A stretch of 48,051 nt of DNA. Source: an uncultured Acidobacteriota bacterium (lineage in GTDB: Bacteria; Acidobacteriota; Thermoanaerobaculia; UBA5066). This document shows positions 10,601-20,300 of the stretch, in pieces (position 1 is the first letter of the stretch; each line of letters starts with the position of its first letter). The notes beneath the pieces were generated by a model. The model saw only the letters and a program-made list of their open reading frames with translations. It made no database searches and was not told the origin of the DNA. Position numbers and translations under genes: made by a program. The stretch lies in NCBI GenBank assembly GCA_903845115.1, contig CAIMWE010000174.1:1-48051 (forward strand), in the 5' to 3' direction.

Positions 10601-11312
10601 GGGGGTCGTTCCGATGGCGGTCCGGCGGGCGGTCTTCCACGGGCGTGCGGAAGGCGCCCTCGGGGCCCGCGTCACGATCGAGCGGGCCGGGGGGAGCCCG
10701 ACGCCGACGGGGGCGAGCGTCGCGCTCCACGGGGCCGACGGGCGCGCCGTCGTCTCGGTCGAGGGGATCCGGGGACAGCCGGCGACGCGGGAGCGGCTGA
10801 CGCGGGCGCTGCCGGCGACGCCGGGATCGATCGCTCCCGGGAGGCTCCGCGCCCGCCTCGGGGAAGTCTCGCCCGCGGAGCGCCGCGGCCTCCTCGAGCT
10901 CCTCGTCCGCGAGGAGGTGGCCCGCGTCCTACGCCTCGAGTCGCCCGCCACGCTCGATCCCCGGCGCCCGCTCTTCGAGGCGGGACTCGATTCGCTCCTG
11001 GCAATCGAGCTGCGCAACGCGCTCCAGGACGGCCTCGCGGTGCCGCTCCCCTCGACGGTCGTCTTCGACGGCCCGTCGGTCTCCAGCCTCGCGGAGGCGC
11101 TGGCTGCGATGGCGCCGGAGCTAGCGGGCGCGGTCGCCCCGGCGGGTGGAGCGGCTGCCATGCCTGCGACGATTGCCGAGACTGCTGCGACTTCGGCGAC
11201 GGCCGCGGCGGGTGCAGGCGGAGAGGCCGAGCGGCTCTCGAAGCTCTCGCCCGAGGAGATGGAGGCGCTGCTCCTCGCCAAGCTCTCCTCGCTGGAGGGG
11301 GGCGAGCGGTGA
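4629..11312 (+). CDS. Type I modular PKS, two AT-less modules: M2 KS-KR-ACP and M3 KS-DH-ACP
   Basis: The GTG start at 4629 overlaps the upstream stop (GTGA), with GGAGG at 4620-4624; a second GTG at 4635 is possible. The protein has 2227 residues. Residues 1-38 form a charged helix of the N-terminal docking type. M2: KS with Cys211, no AT, KR (LVTGG at 815, Tyr962) and ACP Ser1125. M3: KS from about 1190 with Cys1358, no AT, a DH-like domain (His1813, Asp1977) and ACP Ser2122; it has no ketoreductase. Both KS domains keep the Cys and both His residues. After each KS the usual linker runs directly into the post-AT motif (PSVVFERERLWI, then LPTYPFRRRRHWI), so malonyl units must be loaded in trans. 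In the M3 DH the Pro of HxxxGxxxxP is Ser1822. M2 should leave a beta-hydroxyl; M3 chemistry is uncertain, see findings. The C-terminus (LSPEEMEALLLAKLSSL) is a docking-like helix. Confidence 0.97.
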   Translation: MTVREPFDEVRDLSPLAKAVWALKKTRGQLEALRRSHAEPIAVVGAACRFPGAPDLRSFWELLERGEASLSEVPPDRWDIEATWDPDPDAPGKMYVRSAGFLPDVASFDARFFGIAPREAAQIDPQQRLLLEVAWEALENAAIPPGDLFGTATGVFVGIMAAEYAHLQALHGDPARQDGHSGVGSASSVAAGRLAYVLGLTGPAMAIDTACSSGLVALHLAVQSLRAGECRTALVGGVNVILAPTPMILACRARMLAPDGRCKTFDAAADGFGRGEGCGVVVLRRLSDALESGDRVLAVVRGSAVNQDGRSGGLTAPNGPAQAAVIRQALAAAGVSPDEIGMVEAHGTGTPLGDPIEMGALVEVFGTSRRERPLFVGSVKTNVGHLEAAAGLSALLKTVEALRHRTAPPHLHLERLNPRIAELGIDRVPIEIPREALPLLPIGGRRLAGVSSFGFSGTNVHVVLEEPPSAAPAPGDLPAVVPLSARSPGALRALAARWAESLSPGRAEGPPPRLADVAFTAAAGRTLFPHRAAIVASTVADLRERLASLARGDEGPAPSGAPAHLEEAAASWRRGQSVDLASLVASADPRRVELPSVVFERERLWIDLPASLAAPAALTHPGLLHAVRWQAAPVVPSVAVPRPGRWLVLGPGGEPLALHLRERGVDAESSPGMLPPRGAEGETAGVVLLAPEGSGDPARAAAEIAGTVLAALRALLGRPGEAPKLFVVAREGLAASVLRGLAKVLFLEHPEVRGGLVELGPGEGDDGLGLVAAHLLAGDGETEVRVAGGVRQVARLERLSAPPARLVLPPDATVLVTGGLGALGLAIARRLVERGARSLVLVGRRGVDELPDATRAAVASLGDSGATVWTRRADVSSPGDVGRILEEIRAGAPPLDMVVHAAGALADAVLLRTGPEALAAAFAPKVAGAWNLHEATQTTGLSRFVLLSSAAAVLGSPGQAAYAAANAFLDGLARSRREEGLPATSLAFGPWAGEGMARDLSRVRPGPVTPLEPARALDAFEEVLAAGNQLPPDLSVLDADWASLSRETSLASGPVSRLPSILRGLAGGESREKGSPLPEELGRLDGASRAARLGDIVRKEVARVLGLAPGEVDARRGFADSGMDSLLAIDLKNALQALLGIPLAPTVAINHPTVETLATHLDGILFPEGTGAPVPSGQAVLPAEAPRGDDPIAVVGIGCRFPSGSGPDLEGPGAFWEFLAEGGDAVSEVPKERWDPATDGGPRFGAFLSGVDLFDASFFGISPREAEVTDPQQRLLLEVAWEALEDAGLPADGLRRSATGVFVGIDSTDYARVVARAAAGGAEVDSHVGTGNSLSVAAGRISFVLGFHGPTMAVDTACSSSLVAVHLAAESLRRGECTLALAGGVNVILTPETSSLFEKAGMLARDGHCKTFDGAADGYVRGEGCALLVLERLSVATARGDRVLALIRGSAVNHDGPTSGLTVPSAPAQEALLRGALRAAGVAPSAVGYLEAHGTGTPLGDPIEMEAIGAVLGAGRSADDPLLVGSVKTNLGHLEPAAGVAGLVKTVLALAHRAVPPHRNFSRPSPFIDWERLPVRIPTALEAWEPRSRRRIAGVSAFGLSGTNAHVVVEEGPGTPFSPAAEPLSRPVVLPLSARDPGALRDQAARWADLLERGGEGSDLPSVAFTAATGRAGLPFRAAVVATCREEAVRALRGLAGGTEAPGLVVDGEPRDEGDGDGDGTDAARTAAEAFVRGESPDWAPRFAGLPVRKVALPTYPFRRRRHWIQAPAAGQGEVRRAGGHPLIGHRVSSPALEAVVFEALLGASDPSFLADHVVQGLVIVSGPTEMTMAVEAVRSALLAEAGIVLEEVLFEVPLVLSPGIPRTVQTILSAAEAGGWRFEIVSRGNESGWVRHASGSLRVEDGEEETAPAAGASAAGEKMSGTSFYADVAPRFGFAFGPAYRWIEEVERGTDEAGARMRPATAAEAAPYLVPPGLFDSAFQLSMAVLADEGGVVPMAVRRAVFHGRAEGALGARVTIERAGGSPTPTGASVALHGADGRAVVSVEGIRGQPATRERLTRALPATPGSIAPGRLRARLGEVSPAERRGLLELLVREEVARVLRLESPATLDPRRPLFEAGLDSLLAIELRNALQDGLAVPLPSTVVFDGPSVSSLAEALAAMAPELAGAVAPAGGAAAMPATIAETAATSATAAAGAGGEAERLSKLSPEEMEALLLAKLSSLEGGER
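11166..11201 (+). repeat. Degenerate 9-bp periodic repeat in the tail of the second PKS protein
   Basis: Four 9-base units end in a Thr or Ile codon (ATI, AET, AAT, SAT) between the last ACP and the docking helix. Individual units have diverged; the period is visible in the protein. Confidence 0.45.
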
Positions 11313-14300
11313 GCGCGAGCGGCTCCCCGCTCGTCCGCGCCTACCTCGCCATCGAGGAGCTGGAGCGGAGGCTCCGCTCCGCCGAGGAGGCGCGGCACCA
11401 GCCGATCGCCGTCGTCGGGCTCGGCTGCCGCTTCCCCGGCGGGAAGGACCCGGCTGCCTTCTGGAAGCTCCTGCGCGAGGGGGGCGACGGGATCCGCGAG
11501 ATCCCGGCGGACCGGTTCGACGTCGACGCGTACTACGACCCCGACCCCGCCGCCCCGGGGGGGATCACCACCCGGTCGGGGGGATTCCTGGACGACGTGG
11601 CGGGCTTCGACGCCCCCTTCTTCGGGATCTCGCCCCGCGAGGCGGCGAGCCTCGACCCGCAGCAGCGGCTCCTCCTCGAGGTGGCGTGGGAGGCGTTGGA
11701 GGATGCGGGCCGGGCCCCCTCGCGCCTCTCGGGGAGCGCCGCGGGGGTCTTCGTCGGCATCATGAACACCGATTTCCTCGGCGTCGTCGGCCGGGGATCG
11801 GAAGTCGCCGGCGTCGATACCTACACCGCCACGGGGAACGGGCTCAGCTTCGCGGCGGGGCGCCTCTCCTACGTCCTCGGTTTGCAGGGGCCGTCGCTCG
11901 CGGTCGACACCGCCTGCTCCTCCTCGGCCGTGGCGGTCCACCTCGCCTGCCAGAGCCTCCGCGCGGGGGAGTGCGACCTCGCGATCGCGGGAGGGGTGAA
12001 CCTCCTCCTCTCGCCCGAGCCGTTCCTCTCGATGAGCCGCCTCGGGGCCCTCTCGCCCGACGGGAGGTGCAAGACCTTCTCGGCCGAAGCGGACGGGTAC
12101 GGGCGCGGCGAGGGGTGCGGCCTCCTCGTCCTGCGCCGGCTCGCCGACGCCGAGCGGGACGGCGACACGATCCGCGCCCTCATCCTCGGCTCGGCGGTGG
12201 GGCACGACGGGCCGAGCGGCGGGCTGACCGTCCCGAGCGGACCGGCGCAGCAGCTCGTCGTCCGGAAGGCGCTCGCGGCGGCCCGCGTCTTACCGGCGCG
12301 CGTCGACTACCTCGAGGCGCACGGGACCGGCACGCCGCTGGGAGACCCGATCGAGGTCCACGCGGCGGCGGCCGTCTATGGCGAAGGGCGCGACGCCGAG
12401 CGTCCCCTTCTCCTCGGCGCCGTGAAGGCGAACGTCGGGCACCTGGAGTCGGCCGCCGGCGCGGCGAGCCTCGTGAAGGTGGTCCTCGCCCTCTCGGAGA
12501 GGACCGTGCCGCCCCACCCCCTCCGGGGCGAGAGGAACCCGCGGATCGACTGGGACCGCCTCCCGGTGGAGCTCCCTGTCGCCGCGCGCCCCTGGCCGGC
12601 GGGGGAGGGCTCGCCGCTCGCCGCGGTCAGCTCGTTCGGCCTCTCCGGCATCAACGCGCACCTCGTCCTGGCCGGCGCCCCGCGTCCCGCGGAGCGGGTC
12701 CGGACGGCTCCCGAGAGGTCCCGCCGTCTCCTCGTCCTCTCCGGAAGGACGGAGACCGCGCGCGCGGCCGTCGCGAGCCGCTGGGCCGTGGCGATGGCGG
12801 AGACGGCCGCACCCTCCCTCGCCGACGTCGCCTTCACCGCGGGAGTGGGGCGCTCTCCCTTCGCGCACCGCCTGGCGATCGTCGCCTCTCCCACCGCCAC
12901 CGCCGGGACGCTCGCGCGGAGCCTGGAAGCGTTCGGGCGCGGCGAGCGCCCGCCCGAGGTGCGGGAGGCGAGCCTTCCCCCGGGCTCCTCCCCGCCGCGC
13001 GTCGCCTTCCTCTTCACCGGGCAGGGATCGCAGTACCCCGGGATGGGGAAGGAGCTCTACGACGGCGAGCCGGTCGTCCGCGCGATCCTCGACCGGTGCG
13101 AGGAGGCGGTCGCGGACCTCCTCCCGGAGCGGCTCCTCTCCGTGATGTTCGGCCGGGACGCCGCGCTCCTCTCGCAGACCGCCTACACGCAGCCCGCCCT
13201 CTACGCCCTCGAGGTGGCGGTCGCCGAGCTGTGGCGCTCGTGGGGAATCGTCCCTGCGGCGCTCCTCGGCCACAGCATCGGCGAGCTTGCGGCGGCCGCC
13301 GTGGCCGGGGTCTTCGGGATCGAGGAGGGGGCGCGGCTCGTGGCGACGCGCGGGCGCCTCATGCAGTCGCTGCCGCACGGCGGGATGGCGGCCGTCCTGG
13401 CGTCCGAGGATCGGATCGCCCCCCTCCTGGCCGATCCCCGGCTGGGCCGCGGCGTCTCGCTCGCCGCCGTGAACGGCCCGGAGAACGTCACGATCGCGGG
13501 AGAGCCGGGCGCGCTCGCCGCGCTCCTGCGGGAGCTGACCGCGCGACGGATCTCCTTCCAGGAGCTCGCCGTCTCCCACGCGTTCCACTCCGGGATGATG
13601 GAACCGATCCTGGGGCAGCTCGAGGAGGCGGCGCGCGCCGCGGGGGACCGCCCGCCGCGGATTCCCGTCGTCTCGAACCTGGCGGGGCGCGTGGAGGGGA
13701 CCCTCGACGCCGCCCACTGGAGACGGCATGCGCGCGAGGCGGTCCGCTTCGCCGACGGGATCCGCTGCCTCGCGGGGACGCACGCGGACCTGTTCCTCGA
13801 GGTCGGCCCGGCCCCGACGCTCCTCGGACTGGGGCGGCGGATCGTGAAGGGGGACGCGTCCGCCTGGCTCGCGTCGCTCGAGCGGGGGAAGGAGCCCGGG
13901 GAGACCCTCCTCGCGTCGCTCGGCTCGCTCTTCCTCCGGGGCGCAGGCGTCGACTTCGAGGGGCTGGAGCGGGGGCGAGCGCGCCGCCGGGTCCCGATGC
14001 CGACGACCCCGTTCGAACGGGAGCGGCACTGGCCGGGCGGGACGGCGGGGCGCCGGAAGACGCCGTTCCCGGCGGGGGCGCCGTCGCGCCACCCGCTGCT
14101 CGGGGAGGAGCGCCGTCCGGTGCTCCGCGAGGTCGTCTTCGAGAGCGTCCTCTCCGCGGCGAGCCCCGCGTTCCTGGCCGATCACCGCGTCGGCGGGGAG
14201 GTCGTCGTCCCCGCGGCCGCGCTCCTCGAGATGCTCCTCGCCGCCGGGGCGGCCGCCGGCGACGGGCGCGCCGAAGGGCTCCGCCTCTCCAGCGTCGTCA

Positions 14301-17300
14301 TCCTCCGGCCCCTCGCGCTGGGTGCAGAGGGGGGGACGAACGGGACGACGGTGAGGACGGTGAGGACGGTCGCCACGCCGGGGTCGGGCGGGAGGATCGA
14401 CGTGAGGATCGAGGCGCGTGGGACCGGCGGCTCCTTCGAGACGATCGCCGAGGGGCAAGTGGGCCCGGACGACGGTCTCGGCGACCGCCAAGTCACCGGG
14501 GAGTGGGAGGTGGGCCGGGGCGTCGATCCGCTGGCGCCGGTCGACCTCCCCGCCCTCTACGCCTCGCTCGAGCGCGCCGGGCTCTCGTACGGCCCGGCGT
14601 TCCGCACCCTCGTCGACCTCCGCGCGGGCGGTTCTGGCTCTGGCGGTCTCTCCGGCGAGGCGTCGGGACGGGTCGAGGCGCGCGAGGGGGCCGGCCACGG
14701 CTTCCTCGTTCCCCCGACCCTCCTCGACGGTGCCTTCCACGCTCTCGCGGCGGCGGGGGGGGGCGGGGCAGGCCCGCAGGGCTTCCTCCCGTCGGCTTTC
14801 GGGGCCCTCCGCTTCCTGGAGCGCCCGGGGCGGTGCGCCGGCGTCGCGGCGCGCCTGGTCCGCGACGACGAAGGGCGGACCTCCGGGGAGCTCCGCCTCC
14901 TCGACCCCGGGACGGGACGCCTCCTCGTGGAGCTCCTCGGGATCCGGACGGCGCCTGCGAAGAGGGAAACGCCCGCGCCGGTCGACGACCTCCTCTACGA
15001 GGTGGCCTGGAGGGAGGTCCCTCTCCCCGCCGCGAACGCCGAGGAGATCGTGGAGCGCTGCCGCCCGCGCCTCCTCTCGCTCCCGGGCGAGTTCCCGCTC
15101 GGGGACGGCCCGGCGCTCGGCGAGGGGCTCGAGGCGCTGGCGAGGGGATGGGCGCGAAAAGGGGTCGACGCAATCGAGGGCCTCTCCCCGTCGGGGCCCA
15201 CTCCGGCCCGGCCGGGCCGCGAGCGGCTCCGTGGCCGCCTTCGTGAGCTCGCCGCAGGCTGGACCGGCGAGAACCCGGAGACGCTGCAGGAGGAGCTGGA
15301 GGCGCGCTTCCCGGCGGGAAGGAGCGAGCTGGGGCTGCTCGGCCGGTGCGGCCGGAGCCTCCCCGCCGTCCTCCGCGGCGAGGTCGACCCCCTGTCGATC
15401 CTCTTCCCGAAGGAGGCCGAGGGGAGCGCCGCGAATTTCTACGGCGAGTCCCCCTTCTCGCGCGCGCTGAACCTCCTCCTCGCGCGGGTCGCCTCGGAGG
15501 CGGCTCACCGGAGTCGCGGCGCGGAGCTGCGCGTGCTGGAGGTCGGGGGAGGGACCGGGGCGAGCACGGCGGCGATCCTCGAGGCCCTTCCCCGGGAAAG
15601 GACGCGGTACCTCTTCACCGACATCTCGTCCGGCTTCCTCGCTGTGGCGCGGGGGCGGTTCGGAGACCATCCCGGATTCGCGACGGCCCTCTTCGACGTG
15701 GAGCGTTCCGCCCAGGAGCAGGGCCTCGTCGCGGGGTTCGACCTCGTCGTGGCCGCGAACGTCCTCCACGCCACGGCGGACCTCGCAGCGACCATCGCGG
15801 GCATCCGGCCCCTGCTCTCTCCAGGCGGAGCGCTCGTCCTCCTCGAGGGGACCCACCGGCAGGGATGGCTCGACGTCGTCTTCGGCCTGACGGACGGCTG
15901 GTGGGCCTTCCGGGACCACGAGCTGCGTCCCGACCACCCGCTCGTCCCGGCGGCCACCTGGGTGAAGCTCCTCGGCGGCGCGGGATTCGAGAGCGCCGCG
16001 GCCCTTCCCGGAGAGGGGGACGAGCCGGCGCTCGGCGCGGCGGTCGTCGTCGCCCTGGCCAGTGGCAGGGAAGTCGACAGGAGACCCTGGATCCTCCTGG
16101 GGCCACCCCGGGAGGGGCTCGCCCAGGCCCTCTCCGCGCGTGGCGTCGAATCCTCCACGGTCCCGAGCTCAGCCGACCTACCCGAGGCCCTTGCCCGATT
16201 CCGCCCCGCGGGTGTCGTCTTCGACGCGGGCTGGGAGACCGAGCCCGCCTCTGCGGCCTCCCTCCGCGCGAGGACGGACTCCCTCTCCCTCGACCTCCTC
16301 TCGGTTGTCCGGGCGCTGGCCGCGAGCGAGCCCCCCCCCCGCCTCGTCATCGCGACCAGCGGCGCCGTCTCCACGGGGCGCGAGGTCGTCCTGGACCCGG
16401 GAGCGGCGCCGCTCGTCGGCCTCGGGAAGGTGATCGCGCTCGAGCATCCGGGCCTGCGCCCCCTCCGGGTCGACCTCGACCCGGCCGGACCGGCGGACCG
16501 GGGAGGCGCGCTCCTGGCGGCCGAGATCCTCTCCGGGGGTCCCGACGACGAGGTCGCCTGGAGGGGCCGCAGCCGGCTCGTCCCGAGGCTGGTGAGGCGG
16601 GCCACGGAGGCCAGGCTCGTTCGCCCCGCCACCCCCTCCGTCCGGCTGACGACGCGGCGGCACGGCCTCCTCGACGAACTGGCCCTCGTCTCCGCCGAGC
16701 GGCGGGCTCCCGGACCGGGAGAGGTCGAGATCGAGGTCGAGGCGGCCGGCCTCAACTTCCTCGACGTGATGAACGCCCTCGGGGTCCTCCCGCCGGAAGT
16801 CGCGGCCCTGGCCGGATCGGCTTTCGGGGGCGAGGCCGCCGGGCGGATCGTCCGGACCGGTCCCGGTGCGGGGTCCGCCCGGGAAGGGGAGCGGGTCGTC
16901 GCGATCGGGGCCGGCTCCTTCGCAACCCACCTGACGACCGACTCCCGCCTCGTCGCGCCGATACCGGAGGCGCTCGGCTTCGCGGGGGCGGCGACGATCC
17001 CGATCGCGTTCCTGACCGCCGAGGTCGCCCTCGCGCAGGTCGCGGCCCTCTCCGCCGGCCAGACGGTCCTGGTCCACTCGGCCGCCGGGGGAGTCGGGCT
17101 GGCGGCGCTCCAGCTGGCGCGGCGGCTCGGCGCCACGGTGATCGGGACCGCCGGTTCGGAGGAGAAGCGGGACCTCCTGCGGGCCATGGGCGTCGCGCAC
17201 GTCTTCGACTCGCGCTCCCTCTCCTTCGCCGGTGCCGTCCGCGAGGCGACCGGGGGGCGAGGGGTCGACGTCGTCCTCAACTCCCTCGCGGGCGACTTCA

Positions 17301-20300
17301 TCCCGGCTGGGCTCTCGGTCGTGGCCCGCGGCGGCGCCTTCGTCGAGATCGGCAAGACCGGCGTCTGGAGCGGCGAGCAGGCCGCCGGCGCCCGCTCCGA
17401 CGTCCGCTACACCGTCGTCGCCCTCGACCGGATGATCGCGGAGGAGCCGGCGGCCGTCGGGGACCTCCTCCGGGAGCTGGTCGAGCGGTTTGCCGCCGGA
17501 GAGCTCCTTCCCCTTCGCCACCGCCGGTTCGACCTGGAAGACGCCGTGGCGGCCTTCCGGACGATGCAGCGCGGGACGAACGTCGGGAAGCTCGTCCTGG
17601 CGCCGCGGGAGGGGCCGGTCCGGCGGGGTGGCACGTACCTCGTCACCGGAGGGCTCGGCGGGCTCGGGCTCGAGCTGGCGCGCTGGCTCGCCGCCCGGGG
17701 GGCCGGTCGGATCGTCCTCGCGGGGCGGCGCGGCGACGCAGGACTCGACCCGGCCGGGCGGGCGCTCCTCGCCGCGCTGCGGGACGCGGGCACGGCGATC
17801 GAGACGGTCGCGGCGGACGTCGCGCTCCCCGCGGACGCCGACCGCATCGTGGCGCTCGCGGCGGGCGACCCGGCGTCCCCTCTCGTCGGCGTCTTCCACG
17901 CGGCCGGCGTCCTGGCGGACGGGGTTCTCCTGGAGGCCGACCCGGGCGCCTTCTTCTCGACCTACCCTGCGAAGCTCGATGGGGCCTTCAACCTCCACCT
18001 CGCGACGCGGAAGCTCGCCCTCGACGACTTCGTCCTCTTCTCCTCGGCGGCGGGGCTCCTCGGTTCGGCGGGGCAGGGGAACCACGCGGCGGCGAACGCC
18101 TTTCTCGACACGTTCGCTCCGTACCTCCGCCTGCAAGGAGTCCCGGCCACGTCGATCGACTGGGGGGTCTGGGGCGAGGTCGGTGCCGCGGCGAGGGTCA
18201 GCGCCGCGGCGAAGGTTGGTGTCGAGGATCGGGCGGGTCGGCTCGGTTTGAGGGCCTTCCCCCCGGCCGCGGGGATCGCCGCCCTCGAGCGGGTCCTGTC
18301 GAGGACGGGCGGGGAGGCGGCCGTCCTGGCGGTCGACTGGGGGAAGGTGGCGAAGGCGCTTCGCGGCGAACGGGTCCCTCCGCTTCTCGAGGAGCTGGTG
18401 GAGGCGGGCGCGTCGGAGCCCGGAGCCTCGCCTCGCGCTTCGGAAGGAGGGGAGGGTGCCCTCGGCCTTCTCGCGGAGCTCGAGGGACTCCCGGCGGGCA
18501 AGCGCCGCGCGCACCTCGCGCGTCGCCTCGCGGAGGAGGCCGCGGCCGTCCTGGGGCTGCCGCGGTCGCGCCGCCCCGACCCGCGCCAGCCGCTCGCCGA
18601 GCTGGGGCTCGACTCCCTGATGGCGGTGGAGCTGCGCAACCGCCTCGGGAGCCTCCTCGGGCGGACCCTCCCGGCGACCCTCCTCTTCGACTACCCGACC
18701 GTCGAGCGCCTGGTTGGGTACATCGGCGAGTCGCTCCCCGGCCTCGGGCTCGAGGAGATGCCGGGAGCCGGCCCGGAAGCCGCCGCCGCCCCGCTCTCCG
18801 CCTCCGAGCCGATCGCGATCGTCGGGATCGGCTGCCGCTTCCCGGGAGGGGGGAGCGACGTCCACGGGACCGAGGCCTACTGGAAGCTCCTCCTCGAGGG
18901 GGTCGACGCGACCTGCGAGGTCCCCCCGGGCCGGTGGGACGCGCAGGCGTTCCTCGACACGGACCCGGACGCCCCGGGGAAGATGGTCACCTGCCGTGGC
19001 GGCTTCCTCCACGACGTCGACCTCTTCGACGCTGCCTTCTTCGGGATCTCACCGCGCGAGGCGTCGGCGATGGACCCGCAGCAGCGGCTCCTCCTCGAGG
19101 TGGCGTGGGAGGCGCTCGAGGATGCCGGGCACGCTCCCGACCGGCTCGCCGGGTCGGACACCGGGGTGTTCGTCGGGATCTGCAACAACGACTACGCACT
19201 CCTCGGCGGGGGAGGAGCGGCGGGCGGGCGGCTCGACGCCTACTCGGGGACCGGGACCGCCTTCAGCGTCGCGGCGGGGCGTATCTCGTACGTCCTGGGC
19301 TTGCAGGGCCCCTCGGTGGCGATCGACACCGCCTGCTCCTCTTCGCTCGTCGCCCTCCACCTCGCGGCCCAGAGCCTCCGGAGCGGCGAGTGCCGGATGG
19401 CCCTCGCGGGGGGAGTGAACCTCGTCCTCTCGCCCCTCTCGATGGTCGCCCTCTCCAGGCTCCGGCTCCTCTCCCCGACGGGGCGGTGCCGGACCTTCGA
19501 CGCCGGGGCGGACGGCACGGCACGGGGCGAGGGATGCGGGATCGTCGTCCTCCGGCGGCTCTCGGACGCGCTCGCCGACGGGGACCGCGTCCTCGCGGTG
19601 ATCCGGGGGAGCGCGGTGAACCAGGATGGGAGGAGCTCCGGCCTGACGGCGCCGAACGGGCCGGCGCAGGAGGCGGTGATCCGGAGGGCGCTCGCGCAGT
19701 CGGGGATCGACCCCGCCCGCGTCGGGTACGTCGAGGCGCACGGAACGGCGACGCCGCTCGGAGACCCGATCGAGGTCGGCGCGCTCCGGGCGGTCCTCAC
19801 GCCGGGCCGGCCGGCCACGAGGCCTCTCGTCGTCGGCTCGGTGAAGACCAACTTCGGGCACCTCGAGGCGGCGGCCGGCGTGGCCGGGCTCGTCAAGACG
19901 GTCCTCGCCCTCCGCCACGCGACGATTCCGCCCCACCTCCACCTCGAATCGCTCAACCCGCACCTCGACCTCGACGGCGCCCCGATCGTCTTCCCGACGG
20001 TGGCGCGCCCCTGGGAAGGGGACGGGCCGCGCGTGGCCGGCGTCAGCTCCTTCGGCTTCAGCGGGACGAACGCGCACGTGATCCTCGAGGAGGGGACGGA
20101 GGACGGATCGGGCGGCGGGAGAGAGAGCGCACCGGCGCCGCGCCCGCTCCTCCTCCCCCTCTCGACGAGGAGCGCCACCGCCCTCGCGCTCCTCGCTCGC
20201 CTCACCGCCGAGCGCCTCGACGGGATGGAGCCCGGGGAGTTCCCCGACGCCTGCTTCACCGCGGCGGTGGGGCGGGCGCAGCTCCGGCACAGGCTCGCCG

